Shown here: piece by piece, positions 1 to 5,592 of the stretch
How the letters are laid out: each line of letters starts with the position of its first letter
How positions within the stretch are numbered: the first letter of the stretch is position 1
NCBI GenBank assembly: GCA_049669185.1
Contig: JBATKF010000276.1
Location: forward strand, 1 to 8,541
Direction: 5' to 3'
DNA from: Thiosocius sp049669185
GTDB lineage: Bacteria > Pseudomonadota > Gammaproteobacteria > Chromatiales > Chromatiaceae
Length of the DNA stretch: 8,541 nucleotides
Notes under the pieces: model-generated
The model's input: only the letters and a program-made list of their open reading frames with translations
What the model was told of the DNA's origin: nothing
Database searches by the model: none
Program-made: the position numbers and the translations under genes

Positions 1-342
1 ACGTTGGCTCGGGCGAAACGGGAGCTGCGGTCGCCGTGGCAGGGCTTAGGACAGCAGTCGGCCATTGCAGACACACGGCCGGTCCTGCAGAACCTAAACA
101 GTCGCGATTTTCGTGAATGCGATCGGGAACACACCACAAGAGTTTACTGGGTAGCGCGGAAGGAAATCAGAACACTCCCCCGCTCACTCTATTTCTATTC
201 CCTGCAAATGAACCGTGCACCTCTCGGGCTCACCATTAGCCGAACAGTGCATCAGCTTACGAATTGCCGCCGAAAATGTCTGGTATTATCCAGAAATCTA
301 CCGGGAATTAGTCAGCAAAAGAACGATTCGAGGAAGAAAGAG
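1..342. other. Left-edge non-coding stretch
   Basis: The reading frame of the downstream oxygenase stays open through almost all of this stretch, but its translation here looks like no protein family. It is rich in Arg, Ser and Thr and has no domain signature, so I treat it as non-coding. Around 55-90 there is a run (CGGCCATT, then AGAC, then GGCCGG) that weakly resembles part of the dispersed repeat described at 5250-5364. That resemblance is too short to call a copy. The only other signal is a candidate promoter near 281-289. Confidence 0.5.
281..289 (+). promoter_or_regulatory. Candidate extended -10 promoter for the 2OG oxygenase gene
   Basis: TGGTATTAT matches the extended -10 form TGnTATnnT, with TATTAT differing from TATAAT at one base. 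No good -35 box is visible at 16-18 bases upstream (GAATTG at 261-266 is poor), which is acceptable for extended -10 promoters. Transcription would begin near 296 and leave a leader of about 47 bases before the GTG start at 343. This is a by-eye call from one short motif. Confidence 0.3.
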
Positions 343-948
343 GTGAAATGGAAGAAGCAGGTCTGGATCGTTGACGACATAATATCGAAAGAGCAGCAAG
401 AAAAAATCAAAAGCACATTATTGGCATATGATTTCAGCTGGGGTTTTATCGACAACATAACCAGCGGTGTATTAAAAGAAAATCTACCTGCATTCGGGCA
501 TACGTTCGTAAGAGATGGAATGCTACAATCGCGCGAAGACTATATAAGGCTGCTGGAGCCATTGTGGGGAAGCTGCATGGAAAAAATAAAGCGAGAAACA
601 AATGTGGTGGGAAACTACGCTTTTGTCCAAGCACGAACTTTCCTGCAATTGCCCCTACGAAATGTGCGCGTCGGTGAATACGATGCCCACCACATCGATC
701 GTGCCGATGAACACTTTGCGTTGCTGTACTACGTCTGCGATTCAGATGGAGACACTGTGATTTTCGAGAATATGTATAGTAAGGAGAATCCAAAGCCGCC
801 CGAGCCGAAGGAGCTGAGAGAAAAAGCTAGAGTTACACCAAAACAGGGGCGTGTGGTTATTTTTGATGGTTATTACTGGCATACGGCCACTCAACCATCA
901 AAAGGAGTCAGGTGCATAATAAACACCGATGTTGTCCAGCGCGCGTAG
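343..948 (+). CDS. 2-oxoglutarate/Fe(II)-dependent oxygenase, prolyl-4-hydroxylase-like, 201 aa
   Basis: This is a predicted soluble dioxygenase that couples 2-oxoglutarate decarboxylation to hydroxylation of an unknown substrate. From the GTG start, the iron ligands are H117 and D119 in the HxD motif (sequence AHHIDRAD) and H180 in YYWHTA. R190, ten residues after the distal His, is well placed to bind the 2-oxoglutarate carboxylate. The segment YYVCDSDGDTVIFE (129-142) is the typical core strand region of small, phage-type and marine 2OG oxygenases, and about 200 aa is their usual size. I chose GTG 343 because AGGAAG (331-336) sits six bases upstream and the recognisable fold begins immediately (WIVDDIIS). 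ATG 208 in the same frame would add 45 residues with no family resemblance. The gene is visibly AT-richer than its neighbours, suggesting transfer. It is a singleton, convergent with the next gene, so the sequence does not reveal its substrate. Confidence 0.8.
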   Translation: MKWKKQVWIVDDIISKEQQEKIKSTLLAYDFSWGFIDNITSGVLKENLPAFGHTFVRDGMLQSREDYIRLLEPLWGSCMEKIKRETNVVGNYAFVQARTFLQLPLRNVRVGEYDAHHIDRADEHFALLYYVCDSDGDTVIFENMYSKENPKPPEPKELREKARVTPKQGRVVIFDGYYWHTATQPSKGVRCIINTDVVQRA

Positions 949-958
949 TAGTTTGTTA

Positions 959-975
959 ACTCTCGCTCTGAGAGT
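959..975 (+). terminator. Short hairpin after the oxygenase gene
   Basis: ACTCTC (959-964) and GAGAGT (970-975) form a perfect 6-bp stem with a 5-base loop, 10 bases after the TAG stop. No T-tract follows, so intrinsic termination is doubtful. A second, AT-only pair, GAAAA/TTTTC, lies at about 993-1010 between the two convergent genes. Either could help separate the two transcripts. Confidence 0.2.
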
Positions 976-1017
976 ATGTCGATATTGTGATGAAAAACGC
1001 TGAGATTTTCAGGCTAG

Positions 1018-2082
1018 CTAGGCCTTGGCACACACTATTGCCCGAGCCTCGTCGAGACTGCTCTCGTATCCGGACGGTAGAGTCGATTGCGGACTCCGCA
1101 ACCAGGCGGCAATGTCGGCAATCACTTCGGCGCGGCCGCTATAACGTGTGAGCATATGGAGGCCGCCTGGATACAGCGCGATTCGCATCTTGGGCGGCGG
1201 GGATTGCGTCAATCGCCGCAGCCAGTTGCAAACCGGTTCGCTTGGAATGATTTGATCGTTCAGACCATACAGGGTTTGCGATGGCATCCCTACTGAGACA
1301 ACCCGGGATGCCTCCAGCATCAGTTCGCTCACGCCGTGCAGCGCATCGACCCGAGCACCTTTTAACACTAGAGGATCGTTACTCAATTCCCGGACGACCT
1401 CGGAATCATCGGTGGCGCGTTTGCCCATTCGTCTGACCGTTTCGGAAGAGAAATACTTGCCCGGCATCATACGCACCGCCAACCATAGACCTAGACGCTG
1501 ATACCAGGGCATGGCATCAGTGCCCCATACCGCGGGCGCAATCAACACCGCTCCATCGGCCGGCAAGGAGCTCCCTTTGGCCAATGCCAACAGGACGACG
1601 GCTGCTCCCATGCTCTCGCCCATCAGAAAAAGCGGACGGCACGGATAGCGGGCACGTAGCAAGGTCGTCACGGTACGCGCATCATTTACCAAGGTTTCCT
1701 GTCCTGCCCAGATGCCACGTCTTTTCGTCGCGCCGAAACCACGCTGGTCATAAGCGTATATCGCGACATTTCCGGCATCTACGATTGCTTCTTGCAAGTA
1801 GTGAAAGGCGTTGCCGTAATCGTTGAAGCCGTGCAGACCCAACACCACGGCCTTGATCTCTCCACGAGGTAACCAGCGACGTAACGGCAAGCGATAACCG
1901 TCCGCGGTTAAAACATGATCCTCGTTCAACATAGGATCACCATTTGCCGCTCCGGCCGGCTGCCTTTGGACATGGCTACAGCCAAAAACCAACAGCACAG
2001 TCGGAAAGGCGAAACCTAGAACTAATCGTTTATAGCGGACGGGAAACACAAAACGCACGATACTGGTTGGGGGTCTACTCAT
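1018..2082 (-). CDS. Alpha/beta hydrolase (lysophospholipase/monoacylglycerol-lipase type), predicted lipoprotein, 354 aa
   Basis: This is a serine hydrolase of the Hydrolase_4/serine aminopeptidase S33 group, probably cleaving lysophospholipids or monoglycerides at the cell envelope. The catalytic Ser157 sits in GESMG (155-159), Asp276 in YGLNDQ, and His309 in PGGLHM. H84-G85-F86 is the oxyanion-loop HGF motif, and YDQRGFGAT (111-119) is the usual strand after it. The N terminus has a basic segment and a hydrophobic stretch ending in L-V-F-G-C35, an acceptable lipobox, so export and lipid anchoring are likely. The ATG at 2082 gives a normal lipoprotein signal, and GAAAGG lies about 12 bases upstream. 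An ATG at 2148, preceded by GCAGGA, would add 22 residues and remains possible. The frame stays open to 2409, but that part overlaps a dispersed repeat and is unlikely to be translated. Substrate specificity cannot be read from the sequence. Confidence 0.82.
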   Translation of the reverse strand: MSRPPTSIVRFVFPVRYKRLVLGFAFPTVLLVFGCSHVQRQPAGAANGDPMLNEDHVLTADGYRLPLRRWLPRGEIKAVVLGLHGFNDYGNAFHYLQEAIVDAGNVAIYAYDQRGFGATKRRGIWAGQETLVNDARTVTTLLRARYPCRPLFLMGESMGAAVVLLALAKGSSLPADGAVLIAPAVWGTDAMPWYQRLGLWLAVRMMPGKYFSSETVRRMGKRATDDSEVVRELSNDPLVLKGARVDALHGVSELMLEASRVVSVGMPSQTLYGLNDQIIPSEPVCNWLRRLTQSPPPKMRIALYPGGLHMLTRYSGRAEVIADIAAWLRSPQSTLPSGYESSLDEARAIVCAKA

Positions 2083-2165
2083 GGATCGAACAGCCCTTTC
2101 GACTTTCCGGAGCGCTGCCGATGTATCACACTGTCTCACCGATTTCATCAACATCCTGCGGTAGG

Positions 2166-2214
2166 GTTCGGCAACCCCAAAAGCCTTGCTTGTAACAGCT
2201 TCGGGTTGCCGAAC
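2166..2214. repeat. 12-bp perfect inverted repeat (hairpin) upstream of the hydrolase gene
   Basis: GTTCGGCAACCC (2166-2177) is the exact reverse complement of GGGTTGCCGAAC (2203-2214), with a 25-base spacer. Inside it AAGC/GCTT can add four more pairs across a small bulge. It lies 84-132 bases upstream of the hydrolase ATG at 2082. It would be in the leader RNA if the promoter is further out, or could be a double-stranded protein-binding site. No T-tract follows on either strand, so a simple terminator is unlikely. Confidence 0.6.
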
Positions 2215-2244
2215 TATGAACACACCCTGTTTTTCCCTGCTTGT

Positions 2245-2361
2245 CATTAATTCAGAACGCTGATGCTCAGCGAGCTTTCCTGACCTGTGCCCGGTAACCA
2301 GCCCACTGCGGTCATAGCCGGGCGGGATCCTGAATGACCGCTTCGGCACCGAATACCGGCC
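2245..2361 (-). repeat. Dispersed repeat, copy A
   Basis: Read on the minus strand, this segment aligns with 5250-5364 on the plus strand over about 115 bases, at roughly three-quarters identity by eye and with few gaps. The longest shared runs are CTGGTTACCGG (2291-2301 reversed; 5309-5319) and GAAAGCTCGCTGA (2267-2279 reversed; 5331-5343). The two copies are therefore inverted relative to each other. No coding frame is consistently conserved between them, and neither carries a transposase. I read it as a non-autonomous or fossil intergenic repeat. Confidence 0.65.
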
Positions 2362-2553
2362 CACCAGGACATTCTCTCTGCTGTCTCTCTTAAAACAGAG
2401 AGCCGACACCCGACGCGTGAATTCTTTGATCCACTGACCGTCCGGAAATGGGGCTCAGGCACACCGCGTTCGGCAATGCCAATGTCATGCAGGATATTGC
2501 CGAGAACGACCTGCCAGCGACCGATGCGGGTGGCCACTGCCGCAGCAGAACAG

Positions 2554-2751
2554 TCAATCAAGCAGCCCCAAATAACCCTCGTATCGGTACAGCCGGTCGC
2601 GCTTGCGCTCACCCACTTCTGCGAGTATGCCGGCCTTGATCAGCACCTCAATCGCCTTACCGGCGGTCGGTTTACTGGTCGATAGCAGGCGCGTCACCGA
2701 CGGCATCGTCACGATCGGATGCTTGGGCAACTGCTCGAAGAGCCGGATCAC
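2554..2751 (-). pseudogene. C-terminal remnant of a Fic-family protein (winged-helix tail)
   Basis: The translated segment runs from V-I-R-L-F-E-Q-L to Y-L-G-L-L-D. It matches the layout of the C-terminal winged-helix tail of Fic-family AMP-transferases: a helix (LFEQLPKHP), a helix-turn-helix (MPSVTRLLSTSKPTAGKAIEVLIKAGIL), a basic wing (GERKRDRLYRY) and a terminal EGYLGLLD. An in-frame TGA lies nine codons upstream of the GTG at 2751, and nothing like the Fic core motif HPFxxGNGRxxR is visible in any frame between here and 2986. The catalytic portion is therefore lost. The natural C terminus usually runs a few residues beyond this stop, so the 3' end may be clipped too. An independent 65-aa DNA-binding protein is a less likely alternative. 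Confidence 0.6.
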
Positions 2752-2986
2752 CGTAACGGTCGTACCCGGGGTTTTTCAGTGCCAATAAAATCAATAACTT
2801 ACTGATTTTGTTGAACAGGCAATCCGCGAAACAGTTAGGCAAAATCACTTTGATTGAATAGCTTGTGTTAGTTCGGCCAAAACAGCGGAATTTCGGCGGT
2901 GTACCGCAGATGTACCGAGGATTCGCCGAGAACCCATAAAAAAGTTCTATCAACAGTCTCCAAGGGACGCGCCTCGTCGGCCTTCG

Positions 2987-4171
2987 TTATGTTTGAAAAT
3001 CCGGCATGGCACGCCGCATGAACTCGTCGAACAGCGGGACGGTAAACGCCATTTCGCCGTGGGACGGGCTAAACACCATTCCCTTTTTGATCAGATTGGC
3101 CCGAACGGGACCGAGTGTAGTGATCTTCACCCCGAGCGTGTCCGCGATATCCCCCGTGCGATAAGGACCGCCGCCCAGTTCCGCCATCGCACGCAGATAC
3201 TGCCGCTCGCGTGGCGTGAGCCGATCGAAACGTACGCGAAAGAAGTTCTCGTCTAATCGCGTGGTGACGATATCGGTGGTCTCCCGGACCACCTCGAGCG
3301 AGATGGGCGAGGCCTGTGCATGGTTCCAGGCCTGATACCCTCCTTCCTGAAGAAAGTACGGGTACCCCTTGGTGAGTCGGCAGATCTCTCCGAGGGCATC
3401 GTCTGCAATCGATTCGCCGGCCTCTTCTATCGGCTCATGAATGGCTTTGGCCGCGTCCGCCTCGCTCAGCGGTCCGACGTCCGGAAAGCTGAACAGCCGC
3501 TCGGCATAGGATTTCGACTCACCCGCCAATCCGGGCAGGATCGGCAGACCCGCGCCAATCAGTACCAGCGGCAGCTGGCGCTGCTGCATCTTGTGCATCG
3601 CCATGATCAGGGCACTCAATTCGGCAGCAACGAAATACTGGATCTCGTCGATCAGAATCGCCACTGCGACGCCGCGCTCCTCCGCCGCGTCGGCCACAGC
3701 GGTAAACAGGCTCGGGAGATCGACCTCCAGATCGCCGCTGTCCGCAGTGCCGGCCTCGGGTTCGATATCGACCCCGATATCGATCTCGCCGACCTTGATC
3801 CGGATCGCCCCGACAAAACTCTTCAACACCGCGAGGCCTCGTCGCACCTTGTTGCCGGCGCCAGCGAGCCGATCGAGTTCGAACAGGAGGCGACGCAAGT
3901 GAGGAGCCAGAAGAACAGCCAGTGATTTGCCCTCATGGGCCTCGACCAGGATGGTCCGATAGCCTTCGCCTTGCGCCAGGCGCTCGATTTCGTTTAGCAG
4001 GACGGTCTTGCCCACCCCGCGCAGTCCAGTCAGCAGCAGGCTCTTTTCCGGCCGCCCCGCCCGGACCCGGCCAAGGAGCACGCGTGCCTGCTCCAGGATG
4101 TTCTCGCGGCCGGCCAGCTCGGGCGGCGGCGAGCCTGCGCCCGGTGAGAAGGGATTTCTGATTCTGTCCAT
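2987..4171 (-). CDS. AAA+ ATPase with C-terminal winged helix (AAA_16/Orc1-like), 394 aa
   Basis: This is a P-loop ATPase of unknown role from the widespread AAA_16 group. Walker A is GLRGVGKT (49-56), and Walker B is AILIDEIQYF (171-180) with D175 and E176. A sensor-1-like strand LVLIGAGLP (202-210) follows, then the family segment SYAERLFSFPDVGPL (221-235). Residues about 316-385 form a winged helix: LTPRERQYLRAMAELG, then the recognition region with GDIADTLG, then a wing around SPSHGEMAFTVPLFDEFMRR. This resembles Orc1/Cdc6- and archaeal-type ATPases, suggesting nucleic-acid or partner-protein binding. There is no membrane segment. I chose ATG 4171; a TTG at 4180 in the same frame is possible, and neither has a strong ribosome-binding site. 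The gene is a singleton. It lies next to a Fic remnant and is transcribed away from the SEC-C gene. All core motifs look intact. Confidence 0.85.
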   Translation of the reverse strand: MDRIRNPFSPGAGSPPPELAGRENILEQARVLLGRVRAGRPEKSLLLTGLRGVGKTVLLNEIERLAQGEGYRTILVEAHEGKSLAVLLAPHLRRLLFELDRLAGAGNKVRRGLAVLKSFVGAIRIKVGEIDIGVDIEPEAGTADSGDLEVDLPSLFTAVADAAEERGVAVAILIDEIQYFVAAELSALIMAMHKMQQRQLPLVLIGAGLPILPGLAGESKSYAERLFSFPDVGPLSEADAAKAIHEPIEEAGESIADDALGEICRLTKGYPYFLQEGGYQAWNHAQASPISLEVVRETTDIVTTRLDENFFRVRFDRLTPRERQYLRAMAELGGGPYRTGDIADTLGVKITTLGPVRANLIKKGMVFSPSHGEMAFTVPLFDEFMRRAMPDFQT

Positions 4172-4200
4172 TGAGCACAAGACGAAAGTGATTTATAGGA

Positions 4201-4226
4201 ATTTATACGCTATGCCCCGTATAAAT
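4201..4226. promoter_or_regulatory. 26-bp palindromic operator candidate (9-bp half-sites)
   Basis: ATTTATACG (4201-4209) and CGTATAAAT (4218-4226) are perfect inverted half-sites separated by 8 bases. The palindrome spans the -10 box of the predicted ATPase promoter and reaches the edge of its -35 box, the usual position for a repressor site. A further partial half-site, TTTATA, lies just outside at about 4193-4198. The cognate regulator is not identifiable here. Autoregulation by the ATPase's own winged helix is only speculation. Confidence 0.5.
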
Positions 4227-4231
4227 GACAA
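4202..4231 (-). promoter_or_regulatory. Sigma70-like promoter of the ATPase gene
   Basis: On the minus strand, TTGTCA (4231-4226) and TATAAA (4207-4202) are separated by 18 bases. Each differs from consensus at one position. Transcription would start near 4195, giving a leader of about 25 bases before ATG 4171. Confidence 0.5.
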
Positions 4232-4386
4232 TAAATGGATATACGCGCCGTTTGCTTTACCCTTTCTGGTAGTGAACTTGCCGCGCTCAGGGCCCGACTG
4301 GCGCTCTCATCACGTTGAGGTCGATTAATGGTTAGATTCCCGCGCGGCCCATGATTTGCCGCTCCGGGGTCTGCTTCTAAAACCAG

Positions 4387-5109
4387 ATGACCAGCCAAAT
4401 GAATAATCTCTATCAACCGCTCGACGACGACGAAATAGCCTGGCTGGGCGAGTTTCTTCTGGATCGCATCGACGACGATGCCGATACCGGGGACAGGGAC
4501 GAAGGCATCCTGGACATCTCGGAGCTGGATGGATTTCTTACTGCCGTTGTCAGTGGCCCGGTCACCGTACTGCCGTCCCAGTGGATCCCGCAGGTCTGGG
4601 GCGACTTCGAACCAGTTTGGGAGCGTGAGCAGGACGTTCAGAAGGTAATGACGCTGTTGATGCGCCATATGAACGCTATCGCGGTGATGCTCATGGAGCA
4701 GCCCGAGGACTTCGAGCCCATCTTTCTGGAGCGCCAATTTGAAGGAAAGACCCACACCATCGTCGATGAATGGTGCGAAGGCTACATGCGTGGCGTTGCG
4801 CTGGCAGCCGATCAGTGGGAGTTGGACGAAAGGGACATGCCGGAGTTGTTAGCTCCAATCATGGCGTTTCAGGGTGAGCAAGTCTTGCAGACCCACGACC
4901 TTTACGATGATGAAGAGGTCCGCGTCCTTCAGCAGACCATACCTGACAGAATCCGCAGGATTCATTTGTATTGGCTTTCGAAGAGGACACCCAGCGAGAG
5001 CCGAGTACCACCTTCTCCAACGACAATCGTCGGCACGCCCAAGGTGGGCCGCAACGACCCATGTCCCTGTGGGAGCGGCAAAAAGTACAAGAAGTGCTGC
5101 CTGCAATGA
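4387..5109 (+). CDS. UPF0149/YecA-family protein with C-terminal SEC-C zinc motif, 240 aa
   Basis: Residues about 12-195 match the YecA/YgfB (UPF0149) helical family. The family signatures visible are SELDGFLTAVVSGP (45-58) and DEWCEGYMRGVAL (127-139). The C terminus, GRNDPCPCGSGKKYKKCC (221-238), is a complete SEC-C motif with zinc ligands C226, C228, C237 and C238, as found at the end of SecA. SEC-C tails bind zinc and often mediate contacts with ribosomes, SecB or other proteins; for YecA-type proteins the job is largely unknown. The length is close to that of E. coli YecA. A TAA lies in frame nine bases upstream of ATG 4387, so the start cannot be further out. ATG 4399 is the only near alternative, and no strong ribosome-binding site precedes either. 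A linker rich in Ser, Pro and Thr (about 200-218) separates the two parts. Confidence 0.85.
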   Translation: MTSQMNNLYQPLDDDEIAWLGEFLLDRIDDDADTGDRDEGILDISELDGFLTAVVSGPVTVLPSQWIPQVWGDFEPVWEREQDVQKVMTLLMRHMNAIAVMLMEQPEDFEPIFLERQFEGKTHTIVDEWCEGYMRGVALAADQWELDERDMPELLAPIMAFQGEQVLQTHDLYDDEEVRVLQQTIPDRIRRIHLYWLSKRTPSESRVPPSPTTIVGTPKVGRNDPCPCGSGKKYKKCCLQ

Positions 5110-5249
5110 TCCGAAGTCGTGAGGACATGGATGATCGAGCATCCTCGAATCCTTGGCTGAGTGTTAACAAAGTGGACGGGGCCTTGCTCAGCCTACGAAC
5201 AAGATCGACGCAGAGCAGACGGCTCAGGCCGCAGCCCCGGCGCGACCGC

Positions 5250-5364
5250 GGTCTGCTGTTCGGCCGAACCGGCCGTTCAAGACCCGACCTGGCAGTGACT
5301 GCAATGGACTGGTTACCGGTCCTAGACTGTGAAAGCTCGCTGAAGGGCAGCTTTTTGATTCGAT
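5250..5364 (+). repeat. Dispersed repeat, copy B
   Basis: This is the partner of the 2245-2361 segment, in the opposite orientation. Besides the shared runs at 5309-5319 and 5331-5343, it ends in a hairpin AAAGCT (5332-5337) / AGCTTT (5349-5354) followed by further T residues. A similar AAAGCT...GGCAGCTTTT arrangement recurs at 8407-8426, near the right edge. No protein is encoded. Terminal inverted repeats or target-site duplications are not evident by eye. Confidence 0.6.
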
Positions 5365-5483
5365 GGCCGTCAGCAAACAACACAGAGCCGACAAAGCAGG
5401 GGTAGCTGATCACGTCTGCTTCGGGCGCACAACAGGCTAGTGGCCCTGTACCCGTGACTTCCTCCAAGCGGCCATAGGCGGCC

Positions 5484-5505
5484 AAAAGCCCGATAATTGA
5501 CGGGC
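5484..5505 (-). terminator. Weak intrinsic terminator for the TIGR03790 gene
   Basis: On the minus strand, GCCCG (5505-5501), an 8-base loop and CGGGC (5492-5488) are followed directly by TTTT (5487-5484). It sits about 90 bases beyond the gene's stop. The stem is only five pairs and the T-tract only four bases, so termination may be inefficient. Confidence 0.35.
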
Positions 5506-5592
5506 CACTTGGCGGCCTACCGTGTGTTTATTTTCAACCTCAGTCGCGAAAGATGTGGTTTTAACTATCAACTCGGTTCGCCCGCGGTGCAG

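Larger units (their letters stand above)
2083..2553. other. Gene-free, repeat-bearing stretch
   Basis: No reading frame here looks like a protein family, although several stay open by chance. It holds a long inverted repeat (2166-2214), a small perfect hairpin CGCTGA-TGC-TCAGCG (2258-2272), copy A of the dispersed repeat (2245-2361), and a looser inverted repeat TCGGCAAT (2470-2477) / ATTGCCGA (2496-2503). The density of inverted repeats suggests accumulated repetitive, non-coding DNA rather than a decayed single gene. The far end abuts the Fic remnant. Confidence 0.5.
5110..5592. other. Gene-free stretch between the SEC-C gene and the TIGR03790 gene
   Basis: Open frames here have no recognisable protein. 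The stretch contains an inverted repeat just past the SEC-C gene (GGCTGAG 5155-5161 / CTCAGCC 5187-5193, 25-base loop, no T-tract), copy B of the dispersed repeat (5250-5364), and a GGCC-rich segment (5468-5517) in which GCGGCC occurs three times. A weak terminator for the minus-strand gene lies inside that segment. Confidence 0.5.

Noticed and set aside
4..342. N-terminal extension of the oxygenase frame
   Set aside because: No family resemblance. The fold starts right after GTG 343, which has a good ribosome-binding site.
2083..2409. N-terminal extension of the hydrolase frame up to 2409
   Set aside because: It runs through the dispersed repeat and the long inverted repeat and shows no protein resemblance. 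A normal lipoprotein signal peptide starts at 2082.
2247..2612. 121-codon minus-strand open frame
   Set aside because: It spans the dispersed repeat and overlaps the Fic remnant in another frame. Its sequence matches no family I recognise.
2083..2986. Possible insertion sequence carrying the Fic remnant
   Set aside because: No transposase frame, no paired terminal inverted repeats bounding the segment and no target duplication could be seen.
3320..3925. 201-codon plus-strand open frame
   Set aside because: It lies antisense inside the ATPase gene, whose motifs clearly mark the true frame.
4859..5485. 208-codon minus-strand open frame
   Set aside because: It overlaps the SEC-C gene end and repeat copy B and has Arg/Ser-rich shadow-like composition.
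5468..5517. Repeated GCGGCC/GGCC motifs as a possible CRISPR or iteron array
   Set aside because: The units are too short and irregularly spaced, with no conserved spacers. It is better read as a GC-rich terminator area.
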